From NCBI RefSeq assembly GCF_000092045.1, contig NC_007761.1, forward strand, positions 3,103,001 to 3,167,000: a stretch of 64,000 bases of DNA. The letters run 5' to 3'. The notes beneath the pieces are model-generated. The model was not told where the DNA came from, made no database searches, and was given only the letters and a program-made list of their open reading frames with translations. Of this stretch, positions 34,894-45,421 are shown piece after piece. This stretch comes from Rhizobium etli CFN 42 (GTDB lineage Bacteria > Pseudomonadota > Alphaproteobacteria > Rhizobiales > Rhizobiaceae). Both the position numbers and the translations under genes were made by a program. Each line of letters opens with the position of its first letter. Position 1 is the stretch's first letter.

Positions 34894-34945
34894 GCGCTGG
34901 CGACACCGTCTGAAAGCAACTGCTCGACACGTGGAAAGCGTTCGG

Positions 34946-35098
34946 TCAGCTTTTTCTGCGCGATAGCGATTTCTGATGCGGCACAAGGTCGAACACCGGC
35001 CGCCCGTTGCGCGTGACGACAACGGTTTCGCCTGCCTCGACCTCGCGGGCAAGCTCGGTCAGGCGGTTCTTCGCGCCGCGGATTGAAACGGTCTTCAC
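34946..35098 (-). pseudogene. Phd/YefM-type antitoxin, C-terminus deleted
   Basis: From GTG 35098 the frame reads KTVSIRGAKNRLTELAREVEAGETVVVTRNGRPVFDLVPHQ, the DNA-binding half of a prevent-host-death antitoxin, then a short non-homologous tail (KSLSRRKS). Usual length is about 75-85 residues; here 50. The toxin-binding end and the toxin start are both lost, so one deletion between them explains the locus. The remaining domain might still bind its operator. Confidence 0.7.
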
Positions 35099-35149
35099 GC
35101 TGCGAATGTAGCCACATGCAGCCACATCGTCCACGCCAGATAAATAAAA

Positions 35150-35171
35150 GGCCCGCCGTCACCGGCAGGCC
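35150..35171 (-). terminator. Intrinsic terminator of aatA
   Basis: On the minus strand GGCCTGCCG-GTGA-CGGCGGGCC forms a 9-bp stem (one G-T pair) followed by TTTTATTT, 27 bp after the aatA stop codon. Confidence 0.85.
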
Positions 35172-35197
35172 TTCGATCGATATTATCGCGGTTCGCT

Positions 35198-36736
<1,539 letters not shown>

Positions 36737-36910
36737 ATGACAAAGCCGCTTCGCAAGTCTTCCAAGCCGCTGCTCAGTGATACCGACGCGCCGCTCCCCG
36801 CAGCCGGCCGCGCCGGCGGCGAGATCCTGCTCAGCCTGATCTTCCTTTCGATCCGATGCCGCCGCCTCTCGCGCTGCGTCGGGCATCAGGCGGGACACGG
36901 TTTCAGATGA
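36737..36910 (+). CDS. Possible 57-residue leader protein overlapping the GT39 gene
   Basis: ATG 36737 opens a frame MTKPLRKSSKPLLSDTDAPLPAAGRAGGEILLSLIFLSIRC... ending TGA at 36908-36910, which overlaps ATG 36907 of the next gene as ATGA. It contains one short hydrophobic stretch (EILLSLIFLSI) and a basic tail. The overlap is the pattern of translational coupling, but no good Shine-Dalgarno and no homology are visible. Confidence 0.3.
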   Translation: MTKPLRKSSKPLLSDTDAPLPAAGRAGGEILLSLIFLSIRCRRLSRCVGHQAGHGFR

Positions 36911-38538
36911 CGGACATCCGGGAATTGACCCAGGCCGAAGGTCGGCAATATCAGCAGCAGACGACCGGCCGGGACATGGCTCGCCGCAACTACCTGAACC
37001 TGGACACGGGGATCCTGCTGGCGATCCTGTTCATTGCGGTCGTCTTTAGGTTCCACAAAATCACCTTGCCGCTGGTCGACGGCTTCAGTTGGCGCGAGAT
37101 AAGCACCGCGATGATGGCCGATAATTTCCAGCAGCGCAGCTGGAACATCTTCTTTCCAGAGGTCAGCTGGACCGGTCCCGGACCAAGCTATCAGGGCCGC
37201 GAATTCCAGATCGTCAGCTATATCACCGCCCTTCTCTATCAGCTCTTCGGCTGGCATGACTGGTACGGCCGTGTGGTTGCGGCTGTCTTCGGTATGGTGA
37301 CGGTATTTTCTCTGCACAGGCTGACGGCGCTGTGCTGGGGCAAGATGCACGCCCATGCGGCGGCGCTTGCCTATGCGCTGATGCCGGCGACGATCATGAT
37401 CGACAGCTCGTTTCTTCCAGATCCCGTGATGCTGGCGCTCGCGACCCTCGGCGTCTGGCTGTTCGTCAAATACTGGGCCGGCGGCAACGGCTGGCTCTTG
37501 CCCCTCGCCACGGCGAGCATCTCGCTCGGCGCACTGTCAAAGCCGCCAGGCCTCGTCGCCGGCGCCGTCATCTTCTATTTGATGGTTTGCTGGATTCAGG
37601 AGAAGAAGCAGAAGCAGGCAACCCGGGTCTTCCTATGGGGGCTTGTGAGCCTGGCTATCGTCGCCGCTTATTACAGCTGGGCCATTTATCTCGGCCGTAA
37701 TTATCCGCCGTTTCATATCGCCGGCAGCGGCGGCTATATTTGGGATGACGGCTTCTGGGCATACGTCAAGAACAGGTTCTACGTCAAATCGGCGTGGAAC
37801 ACGTGGGTCTGGTGGTTCTACGGCTCTCCATTCTTGATGCTGCTGGCGGTCGGCTTATGGATACCGCCCAGACCCGCTGAAGACCCGGAGCAACGCAGAC
37901 TTTCGGCCATTCCCTATGTCTGGCTGGCAGCGGCCACGATCCTCTATCTGGCGGCGGCGGGCGAGATCACCGCCAATGTGTGGAACTTCCACATCTTTCA
38001 TGTGCCGGTCGCGATGTTCTCAGGCCACGGCGCGCTTCTCCTGGCAACGCTGTCACCGAGGGCCGTTCTTAAGCCGGCTGTGGCGCTTCGCGCGATCTGC
38101 ATCGTCGCCGTGGCGCTTGCCGGGTCGACCCTTCCCCTCGTCAGGACGATGAAGAAGCCAGTCGCCATGAAGGGCAAACTGCTTGGCGAGGAACTGGCGC
38201 GGTTGGCGAAACCGGGCGATCTCGTCGTCGCCACCGCGCCAGACGTCGGCGACCCCATCGCAGTCTATTACAGCAGGGCGCGCGGCTGGGTGTTCCCGCC
38301 TGGAGGAGGCGATGCGGACTGGTCGAAATTCGTCGCGGATGACGCCACTGCGATCGCGCAGCTCGAGGAACTGCGCGCGCAAGGCGCGGATCTGTTCGGC
38401 GTGACTAAGAACGCCACCGACCACGCGGACTTGCGATTCTTCGAGCATCATGTTGGCGTCATCGATTATCTGGACAAGACCGCAACCAAGCTTGTGGATT
38501 CGGACGATTTGCTGGTCTACAGAATCACCCGTCCATGA
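36907..38538 (+). CDS. GT39/ArnT-like membrane glycosyltransferase
   Basis: 543 residues from ATG 36907 (ATG 36976 is an alternative). About ten to twelve membrane helices start with LDTGILLAILFIAVVFRF. The first periplasmic loop has the PMT-type acidic motif LVDGFSWREIST; later KPPGLVAGAVIFYLMV resembles the KPP motif of the undecaprenyl-phosphate-sugar glycosyltransferases. The C-terminal third (about 440-543) is a soluble periplasmic domain. It likely transfers a sugar from a polyprenyl carrier to lipid A, LPS or protein. It stands alone between intergenic regions. Confidence 0.8.
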   Translation: MTDIRELTQAEGRQYQQQTTGRDMARRNYLNLDTGILLAILFIAVVFRFHKITLPLVDGFSWREISTAMMADNFQQRSWNIFFPEVSWTGPGPSYQGREFQIVSYITALLYQLFGWHDWYGRVVAAVFGMVTVFSLHRLTALCWGKMHAHAAALAYALMPATIMIDSSFLPDPVMLALATLGVWLFVKYWAGGNGWLLPLATASISLGALSKPPGLVAGAVIFYLMVCWIQEKKQKQATRVFLWGLVSLAIVAAYYSWAIYLGRNYPPFHIAGSGGYIWDDGFWAYVKNRFYVKSAWNTWVWWFYGSPFLMLLAVGLWIPPRPAEDPEQRRLSAIPYVWLAAATILYLAAAGEITANVWNFHIFHVPVAMFSGHGALLLATLSPRAVLKPAVALRAICIVAVALAGSTLPLVRTMKKPVAMKGKLLGEELARLAKPGDLVVATAPDVGDPIAVYYSRARGWVFPPGGGDADWSKFVADDATAIAQLEELRAQGADLFGVTKNATDHADLRFFEHHVGVIDYLDKTATKLVDSDDLLVYRITRP

Positions 38539-38773
38539 CATCGCGACAGTCTGAGGCCATGGGCTTTGGACAGGACAGGGCCTCGACCGCGGCACTTTCG
38601 CGGTCACGACGATCATGTTTTTCGCCTTTTAAAATCAGAGAGATCGCCGGATTTCATCGCCGCCACGAATAAGCCGCAACAAATGCCGCCCGCCGCCGCA
38701 ATTCGGTCGCGAGCCCGCCGAGATCGAAGCTGCATCATTCCCTCATCCAAAATTGGTTATTGAGGGTAGGCCA

Positions 38774-41155
38774 ATGTTTCTGGAAGATGAGTTCACCATC
38801 GGGCGCATGCGCATGCGCCGGATCTCCATTTCATGTCTTGTCGCCGTCACCGCCTTTGTCGCCTGCATCGCCGCGATGCTGGGGCTTGCCTCCGCCGCCC
38901 GCGCCGAGACGCGGCAGGCATCCGGTCAGCTCGCGGCCCTTGTGCGGCCGAACGACGTCAATAGCGGCTCGCTGCTCTTCCCGTCGAAGGAACCGGGTTT
39001 TTATGTCGAAGCGCCGCGGCTGAAGACCGATGTCGCAATCGATGTCTCCGGTCCGATCGCCAGGGTGAAGGTCACCCAGCGTTTCCAGAACCCGAGCCAG
39101 GGCTGGATCGAGGGCACCTACGTCTTCCCGCTGCCCGACAATTCGGCCGTTGACGCGCTGAAGATGCAGATCGGCGATCGCTTCATCGAAGGCCAGATCA
39201 AGCCGCGCCAGGAAGCCCGCGAGATCTATGAGCAGGCGAAGGCCGAGGGCAAGAAGACGGCGCTGCTCGAACAGCAGCGACCCAACATCTTCACCAACCA
39301 GGTCGCCAATATCGGTCCCGGCGAAGAGATCGTCGTGCAGATCGAATATCAGCAGACGGTCCATCAGTCCGGCGGTGAATTCTCGCTGCGCTTCCCGATG
39401 GTCGTTGCGCCGCGCTATAATCCGGCGCCGATCGTCCAGACCGTGGACTTCAACAACGGTGCCGGTTTCGCAATACCACGAGACCCGGTGCAAAATCGGG
39501 AGAAGATCGAAGCCCCGGTGCTCGATCCGCGCGAGAACGCCAGGATCAACCCCGTCTCGCTGACCGTCAACCTCAAGGCCGGCTTCCCGCTCGGTGAGGT
39601 CAAATCCTCATTCCACGACGTCGATATCGGACAGGACGGCGACCAGGCGAGAACGATCAGCCTGAAAGGAGACGCGGTTCCGGCCGACAAGGATTTCGAG
39701 CTCACCTGGAAAGCCGCTCCGGGGAAGACGCCGAGTGCCGGCCTCTTCCGCGAAGCGATTGATGGCAAGACCTATCTGCTTGCCTTCGTCACCCCGCCAA
39801 CCGCGCCGGATGCTGCAGCGCCATCAAAACGTGAGGTGGTTTTCGTCATCGACAATTCCGGCTCCATGTCCGGCCAGTCGATCGAGCAGGCAAGGCAGAG
39901 CCTGGCGCTGGCAATCTCCAGATTGAACCCGAACGACCGCTTCAACGTCATCCGTTTCGACGACACGATGACCGATTATTTCAAGGGCCTCGTCGCCGCC
40001 ACTCCTGATAATCGTGAAAAAGCCGTCGCTTACGTCCGGAGCCTGACCGCCGATGGCGGCACGGAAATGCTGCCGGCCCTTGAGGATGCGCTGCGCAACC
40101 AGGGCCCGGTCGCAAGCGGTGCGCTGCGCCAGGTCGTATTCCTGACCGATGGCGCGATCGGCAACGAACAACAGCTCTTCCAAGAAATCACCGCCAACCG
40201 TGGCGATGCCCGCGTCTTTACCGTCGGCATCGGCTCGGCGCCGAACACCTATTTCATGACCAAAGCCGCAGAGGTCGGCCGCGGCACCTTCACCCAGATC
40301 GGCTCGACCGATCAGGTGGCAAGCCGCATGAGCGAACTCTTCGCCAAGCTGCAGAACCCGACAATGACCGATATTGCCGCTAGCTTCGAAGGCATAGAGG
40401 CCGAGGATATCACGCCGAACCCGATGCCCGACCTCTATAGCGGCGAGCCCGTCGTTCTGACGGCGGAACTGCCGCAGGACAAGGCTGCCGGCAAGCTGCA
40501 GATCGTCGGCAAGACGGGCGACCAGCCCTGGCGGGTCGAGATGGACATCGCCAATGCCGCCGTCGGCAGCGGCATTTCCAAGCTCTGGGCGCGGCGCAAG
40601 ATCGATGATCTCGAGGCCCGCGCCTATGAGCGCCAGGATCCCGCCGCACTCGACAAGGACATCGAGGCGGTGGCGCTTGCCCACCACCTCGTCTCGCGCG
40701 TCACCAGTTTAGTCGCCGTCGACGTCACGCCGTCGCGGCCAGCCAACGAACCGCTCGGCTCGGCGAAGCTGCCGCTCAACTTGCCGGAGGGCTGGGACTT
40801 CGGGAAGGTCTTCGGCGAAAAGGCTGTCCCGTCTGGCGGCGCCGAGCGCCACGGCGCGGCCACGCCGGCTGGAAGCGCCGAACCGCAACGGGCCGCAGCC
40901 GCAACCCAGGATCTCGCCGCATCGCCCGAGATCGCCAACTTGATGGCCGCGGCGCCGACGGCAAAAGCCGCCACGCTGATCGCGCAGAAGAGCTCGACGG
41001 TGAACCTGCCGCAGACGGCGACACGCGCCGACGAGCAGATCATGCGCGGACTCACCATGCTGCTGCTGGCGCTGGCGGCGGCGAGCGGGCTCGCCATCTG
41101 GCGCCGCCGCCTCAAGGGTCTCGCCTCGGCCGGAGCCAAGCGCGATGGTTTCTAG
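38774..41155 (+). CDS. Sortase-target protein with VIT and von Willebrand A domains
   Basis: 793 residues from ATG 38774 (38807 and 38813 are alternative starts). N-terminal signal sequence (SISCLVAVTAFVACIAAMLGLASAARA); a VIT domain about residues 45-180 (DVSGPIARVKVTQRFQNPSQGWIEGTYVFPLPD); a vWA domain from about 350 with the MIDAS DNSGS in VVFVIDNSGSMSGQS. The C-terminus has a sorting signal: NLPQTATR, a hydrophobic helix (GLTMLLLALAAASGLAIW) and a basic tail RRRLKG. The family is the Gram-negative sortase target. Its end overlaps the sortase gene, so the pair works together at the envelope. Biological role unknown. Confidence 0.93.
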   Translation: MFLEDEFTIGRMRMRRISISCLVAVTAFVACIAAMLGLASAARAETRQASGQLAALVRPNDVNSGSLLFPSKEPGFYVEAPRLKTDVAIDVSGPIARVKVTQRFQNPSQGWIEGTYVFPLPDNSAVDALKMQIGDRFIEGQIKPRQEAREIYEQAKAEGKKTALLEQQRPNIFTNQVANIGPGEEIVVQIEYQQTVHQSGGEFSLRFPMVVAPRYNPAPIVQTVDFNNGAGFAIPRDPVQNREKIEAPVLDPRENARINPVSLTVNLKAGFPLGEVKSSFHDVDIGQDGDQARTISLKGDAVPADKDFELTWKAAPGKTPSAGLFREAIDGKTYLLAFVTPPTAPDAAAPSKREVVFVIDNSGSMSGQSIEQARQSLALAISRLNPNDRFNVIRFDDTMTDYFKGLVAATPDNREKAVAYVRSLTADGGTEMLPALEDALRNQGPVASGALRQVVFLTDGAIGNEQQLFQEITANRGDARVFTVGIGSAPNTYFMTKAAEVGRGTFTQIGSTDQVASRMSELFAKLQNPTMTDIAASFEGIEAEDITPNPMPDLYSGEPVVLTAELPQDKAAGKLQIVGKTGDQPWRVEMDIANAAVGSGISKLWARRKIDDLEARAYERQDPAALDKDIEAVALAHHLVSRVTSLVAVDVTPSRPANEPLGSAKLPLNLPEGWDFGKVFGEKAVPSGGAERHGAATPAGSAEPQRAAAATQDLAASPEIANLMAAAPTAKAATLIAQKSSTVNLPQTATRADEQIMRGLTMLLLALAAASGLAIWRRRLKGLASAGAKRDGF

Positions 41156-41906
41156 CAAAAATCAGGAAGCGGCCGAATTCGAGCCGCTGCCGACCTATCT
41201 GGAACTCGCCATGGCCGCCGCCACGGCACACGACGCGCCGAAGGCGCGGAGGAGAAAGGGTTTCTTCCTCTGGCGTCTTTCGCCGATCGAAAAGACGATC
41301 GCCTTCGCCATTGCCGGTCTCGCCTTCTACGGCCTGGCGCTGATCGGCGACGGATTCCTGCTGAAGGCGAAGGCGGAAATCTCGCAAGTCCTGCTGAAAC
41401 GTGCTTTTGCCGCCGAACTGAGCGGCAAGGAGACGAAGCCCTGGCCCTGGGCCGATTTCACCACGGAAGCCAGGGTGCGCGCGCCGCGGCTCGGCAAGGA
41501 GGCGATCGTGCTTTCCGGCGCCTCCGGGGAGGCGCTCGCCTTCGGTCCGGCCTGGCTTGCCAATACACCGCAGCCGGGCGACGAGGGCACCTCCGTCATC
41601 GCCGCCCATCGCGACACCCATTTCCGCTGGCTGCAATATATAAGGCCGGGCGATACGATCGAAGTTACCCGCCGCGACGGCAAGCTACTGACCTTCAAGG
41701 CCGGCGAAGGCCGCATTGCCCCCTGGGACGCAAGCGGCATCGACCCCTCCTCCGATGGCCGCCGCCTCGTACTGACCACCTGCTGGCCCTTCGATGCGAC
41801 CGAACGCGGGCGGCTGCGCTACATCCTCGAAGCCGAACTGGTTGATGGTAACGCGACCGGCTCCATTCAACCGGCAAACACAAAGCCGTTATTACAGACA
41901 GACTGA
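41145..41906 (+). CDS. Class GN sortase
   Basis: 253 residues. One N-terminal membrane anchor (TIAFAIAGLAFYGLALIG, about 51-68) and a periplasmic sortase barrel. Catalytic His155 (AAHRDTHF), Cys213 (VLTTCWPF) and the following arginine (ERGRLRY, 221/223) are all present. Sortases cut at an LPxT-type signal and attach the protein to an acceptor; in Gram-negatives the acceptor is unknown. The start lies 11 bp inside the 3' end of the target gene, a dedicated enzyme-substrate pair. Confidence 0.93.
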   Translation: MVSSKNQEAAEFEPLPTYLELAMAAATAHDAPKARRRKGFFLWRLSPIEKTIAFAIAGLAFYGLALIGDGFLLKAKAEISQVLLKRAFAAELSGKETKPWPWADFTTEARVRAPRLGKEAIVLSGASGEALAFGPAWLANTPQPGDEGTSVIAAHRDTHFRWLQYIRPGDTIEVTRRDGKLLTFKAGEGRIAPWDASGIDPSSDGRRLVLTTCWPFDATERGRLRYILEAELVDGNATGSIQPANTKPLLQTD

Positions 41907-41965
41907 GGCTTGAAGCTCTGCCCTGCCCGCTCCACGTTCCGGATGAAAAGACGACGGGGAAGCAA

Positions 41966-43108
41966 ATGACGAGAATATCCGCCTTGCATTTTGTCGCGGC
42001 GCTGGTTCTGTTCGGCGCCACATCGGCCAATGCGGCCGATATCGTCAACACGCAGGGTCCCACGGTTCGCGTCGAAAAACTAGTCGATGGCCTCGAACAC
42101 CCCTGGGCGGTCGAAGTCTTGCCCGACGGCGCCTATCTCGTCACCGAGCGACCGGGCCGCATGCGCATTATCCGTGATGGCAAGCTTTCCGAGCCGATCG
42201 GCAACGTGCCCAAGGTCAGCGCCCGCGGCCAGGGCGGCCTTATGGACGTGGCGCTTGCCCCGGACTTTGCCACGAGCAGAAAACTCTATTTCACCGCTGC
42301 CATTGCCAACAGACAGGGCTCCGGCACCGAGGCTTTCAGCGCGACGCTGTCCGCCGACGAAAAGACGCTTGAGGCGGTGACGCCCATCTTCACCATGAAG
42401 CGCTTCACATTGGGCAACATCCAATATGGCGCGCGCATCGCGATTGCCCCTGATGGCACGCTGTTCATCAGCGTCGGCGACCGCGGCGACCGCGACCGAT
42501 CGCAGGACTGGCAGGACGATGCCGGCTCAATCGTCCACATCAATGCCGACGGCAGCACCCCCGCCGACAATCCGTTCAAGGACGGCGGCAAAGCGCTGCC
42601 GGAGATCTGGTCGAAAGGCCACCGCAATCCGCAGGGCATCACCTTCGATGCCAGGGACGGCAAGCTCTACACCGTCGAGCACGGCGCACGCGGCGGCGAC
42701 GAGATCAATCAGCTCGGAGCCGGCAAGAATTACGGTTGGCCTATCATCACCTACGGCCGTGACTATTCGGGCGCCGAGATCGGCGAAGGCACCGCCAAGG
42801 AAGGGCTGGAGCAGCCGCTGCACTATTGGGACCCTTCGATCGCGCCCGGCGCGCTCGCTGTCTATCGCGGCGCAATGTTCCCGGAATGGGACGGCGACTT
42901 CCTCGTCGCGGCGCTGAAATTCCAGCTGCTCTCGCGCATGCAGCGCGACGAGAGCGGCGCTTTCGTCGCCGAGGAGCGCTTGTTCAAGGGCGATTACGGG
43001 CGCATCCGCGACGTCATTGTAGCGCCCGACGGCGCACTGCTGATGGTGACGGACGAGGACGACGGCGCGCTGATCCGGGTCTCGCGCGCTCAGGCCAGCA
43101 ACGGTTGA
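41966..43108 (+). CDS. PQQ-dependent aldose sugar dehydrogenase, exported (YliI type)
   Basis: 380 residues. Signal peptide RISALHFVAALVLFGATSANA. A six-bladed beta-propeller of the soluble glucose dehydrogenase/aldose sugar dehydrogenase family: LEHPWAVEVLPDGAYLVTERPGRMRI, the active-site region GQGGLMDVALAPDF, SVGDRGDRDRSQDWQDDAGSIVHI, GHRNPQGITFD and EHGARGGDEINQLGAGKNYGWP. It oxidises aldoses in the periplasm using PQQ and calcium. No PQQ biosynthesis genes are in the window. Confidence 0.92.
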   Translation: MTRISALHFVAALVLFGATSANAADIVNTQGPTVRVEKLVDGLEHPWAVEVLPDGAYLVTERPGRMRIIRDGKLSEPIGNVPKVSARGQGGLMDVALAPDFATSRKLYFTAAIANRQGSGTEAFSATLSADEKTLEAVTPIFTMKRFTLGNIQYGARIAIAPDGTLFISVGDRGDRDRSQDWQDDAGSIVHINADGSTPADNPFKDGGKALPEIWSKGHRNPQGITFDARDGKLYTVEHGARGGDEINQLGAGKNYGWPIITYGRDYSGAEIGEGTAKEGLEQPLHYWDPSIAPGALAVYRGAMFPEWDGDFLVAALKFQLLSRMQRDESGAFVAEERLFKGDYGRIRDVIVAPDGALLMVTDEDDGALIRVSRAQASNG

Positions 43109-43112
43109 GCGG

Positions 43113-43583
43113 TCACATCGCGCCGCGCAATTCCTTGCGAATGACGAATTTCAACCCCGACCAGGTCCCGTCGACAGCGCAGACCTTGATGTCGACCAGG
43201 CCGTTTGGCAGCAGGATCTTCCGCAGCACGTCTTCCGTGATATCGGTCGGCACGCGTGAACTCTTCTTCGGCCAGGAGATCCAGATCATGCCGTCGGTCT
43301 TCAGGACCCGGCAAAGCGTTGGCGCCGTCGCTTCCAGCACCCTGCGCTCAGTCACAAATAGATGGATATAGTCGAATGCTCGCAAAAGCGTCTCGGGAAG
43401 CACGCGTACGACCGAAGCAAAATCGCCGAAACCATTGATGTCGTCGATCGTTTCGGGAACACCGAGAAGAGCGGCAGCCTGCCCATGCGCAAGCCCGAGC
43501 TTCCTGGCCAGCGGCGTACCGGAATAGCCTGCCGTTCCGGGTGCCGCCATACCGCTCGCCGGCCGCTGTTTTTCGCGTTGCAT
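43113..43583 (-). CDS. DUF3052 family protein
   Basis: 156 residues from ATG 43583, with a strong Shine-Dalgarno GGAGGTGGAGG; the longer open frame is antisense of the EamA gene. The family pattern is clear: GYSGTPLARKLGLAHGQAAALLGVP, FDYIHLFVTERRVLEATAPTLCRVLKTDGMIWISWPKKSS and DITEDVLRKILLPNGLVDIKVCAVDGTWSGLKFVIRKELR. It resembles a methyltransferase-like fold without a SAM motif. Function unknown. Confidence 0.87.
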   Translation of the reverse strand: MQREKQRPASGMAAPGTAGYSGTPLARKLGLAHGQAAALLGVPETIDDINGFGDFASVVRVLPETLLRAFDYIHLFVTERRVLEATAPTLCRVLKTDGMIWISWPKKSSRVPTDITEDVLRKILLPNGLVDIKVCAVDGTWSGLKFVIRKELRGAM

Positions 43584-43682
43584 GCCTCCACCTCCGCCAT
43601 CAGCGCCAAGTCTTCGCCCTTGCCTAGAGGAAAGGCAACTGCTAACCGCTCGGACAGATCTCCCTTCCCCATCGAGGACGAC

Positions 43683-44573
43683 ATGACGCGCATTCAGGCG
43701 AACCTCCTCCTGTTGTTTGCCGCCGCCATCTGGGGCGGCGGGTTCGTCGCGCAATCGACGGCGATGAAGGCGATCGGCCCCTTCTGGTTCATCGTCCTGC
43801 GTTTTGCTGTCGCCACATTGGCCGTCTTGCCTTTCGTTCTTCTGGAAGCGCGCAAGGCAAAGGCGAAGACCAGCGCACGCCATGCCAAGCTCTATATCCT
43901 TACCGGCCTTGCCCTTTTCAGCGGCGCCGCCACGCAGCAGGTCGGGCTGCAGACGACGACGGTGACGAATTCCAGCTTCATCACCGGCCTCTATGTCGTC
44001 TTCGTGCCGCTCATTGCCGTGTTTTTCCTGCGCCGCACCCCGCATTGGATTATCTGGCCGGGGGCGCTGATGGCACTCGCCGGCATCTATCTCCTGTCCG
44101 GCGGTCAGCTCTCGGCGCTCACGCCAGGCGATCTCCTGACCGTGGTCTGCGCCGTCTTCTGGGCGATCCAGATCACTCTTGCTGGCACGACCGTCTCCGA
44201 GAGCGGAAGGCCTCTCGCGCTGACGGCCACGCAATTTGCCGTCACCACGGTTTGCGCGCTTTCCATCGCCGTCGTCGTCGAACCGATCAGCCCTTCGGCG
44301 ATTTGGGCCGCAGCACCTGAGGTCCTCTATGTCGGCATCTTCTCGTCCGGCTTGGCCTTCGTCTTGCAGGTGATCGCCCAGCGCTACACGACGCCGTCGC
44401 AGGCAGCGATCTTCCTGTCATCCGAAGCGCTCTTCGGCGCATCGCTCGCAGCCCTGATTCTCGGTGAGTCGATGCCGGCGACAGGATATACAGGTTGTGC
44501 GCTAATGTTTATCGCTATGCTTGTAGTCGAGATCGTACCCGGATTCACTCGCCGCCGCCTGTCAGCCGTCTGA
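43683..44573 (+). CDS. EamA/DMT family exporter
   Basis: 296 residues from ATG 43683 (GAGGA upstream). Ten hydrophobic helices in two EamA repeats: IQANLLLLFAAAIWGGGFVAQSTAMKAIGPFWF and GDLLTVVCAVFWAIQITLAG...; the second repeat ends SEALFGASLAALILGESMPATGYTGCALMFIAMLVVE. Likely exports amino acids or other metabolites; substrate unknown. Divergent from the DUF3052 gene. Confidence 0.92.
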   Translation: MTRIQANLLLLFAAAIWGGGFVAQSTAMKAIGPFWFIVLRFAVATLAVLPFVLLEARKAKAKTSARHAKLYILTGLALFSGAATQQVGLQTTTVTNSSFITGLYVVFVPLIAVFFLRRTPHWIIWPGALMALAGIYLLSGGQLSALTPGDLLTVVCAVFWAIQITLAGTTVSESGRPLALTATQFAVTTVCALSIAVVVEPISPSAIWAAAPEVLYVGIFSSGLAFVLQVIAQRYTTPSQAAIFLSSEALFGASLAALILGESMPATGYTGCALMFIAMLVVEIVPGFTRRRLSAV

Positions 44574-45057
44574 ACATGGGTCCGAATATGGGTGGACGCC
44601 GGATTGGAAAAATTTTCAGGGAACTCGCCAGCCCGTTTACGTTGCATTTTTGGCAAAATCTGCCCGAAACTTACATTGCAGACGATATAAATCGTTAATC
44701 ATCTCCCATTCGCGACGGAAATTTTGCGTTTTTGTGCAAACCAGATGTCGGAAGCAGTGTGCCCGGAAGGACACGTTAAAAAACTTTTGCTTGCCAAAAT
44801 CCTTTAAACGCAGCACTCTCGGCGCGTTCGGGCATTTTGCGAGCATGGGAAGTCCTTAAGTATTTGCGCGCCGGGAACGCTAATATTCCGGTCAGCCGGT
44901 TCCGAAAAAGGCAGGCGAAAGTCCTGTTTGGAGCAGGCCGAGGTAGAGGGGACCTTTTTCTCACATTTCAAGACTTGCCTGCCAACGCCTCCCGCAAGGA
45001 GGCAATGCTATGATGCTGCCCGTGTGGATGGCGGGCAGAGAGAAAAGGACCTGACGC
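44574..45057. other. AT-richer intergenic region and cold-shock leader
   Basis: No convincing gene. The stretch 44640-44880 is poorer in GC than its neighbours and probably holds the promoter of the cold-shock gene. Two hairpins lie just before the coding start: GCCTCC/GGAGGC (44987-44992 with 44998-45003) and CTGCCCG/CGGGCAG (45016-45022 with 45032-45038). They sit next to the Shine-Dalgarno AGAAAAGGA and could modulate translation with temperature. Confidence 0.5.
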
Positions 45058-45273
45058 ATGGCCGAGACTGGCACTGTAAAATTCTTCAATACCGACAAGG
45101 GCTTTGGCTTCATCAAGCCGGACCGGGGCGGCGCCGATATCTTCGTTCACATTTCTGCCGTACAGGCCTCAGGGCTGGCCGGTTTGACGGAAAATCAGAA
45201 GGTAAGCTTCGACACGGAGCCGGATCGCCGCGGCAAGGGCCCGAAGGCCGTCAATCTGCAGATTGCGGGCTGA
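45058..45273 (+). CDS. cspA: Cold-shock protein (CspA family)
   Basis: 71 residues, a single OB-fold cold-shock domain with RNP1 KGFGFIKPD and RNP2 DIFVHISAV. Binds single-stranded nucleic acid and melts RNA structure. The long structured leader is typical of csp genes. Rhizobia have several paralogues, so the exact member is not determined. Confidence 0.95.
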   Translation: MAETGTVKFFNTDKGFGFIKPDRGGADIFVHISAVQASGLAGLTENQKVSFDTEPDRRGKGPKAVNLQIAG

Positions 45274-45306
45274 GCCCTTAACAAGGCTGTCGAATTCGAG
45301 TTGAAG

Positions 45307-45328
45307 CCCGGCAGCAATGCCGGGTTTT
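45307..45328 (+). terminator. Intrinsic terminator of the cold-shock gene
   Basis: CCCGGCA-GCAAT-GCCGGG stem (45307-45324, tight loop) followed by TTTT, 34 bp after the stop codon. Confidence 0.85.
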
Positions 45329-45421
45329 GTCGTTCAGCCCTCGTTCAGCTGCGGATTTGTAGGAATGTTGTCATCGAGAAAGGAACCGACATTCGGTTCC
45401 CGGAATTAGGGTATTACGCTT

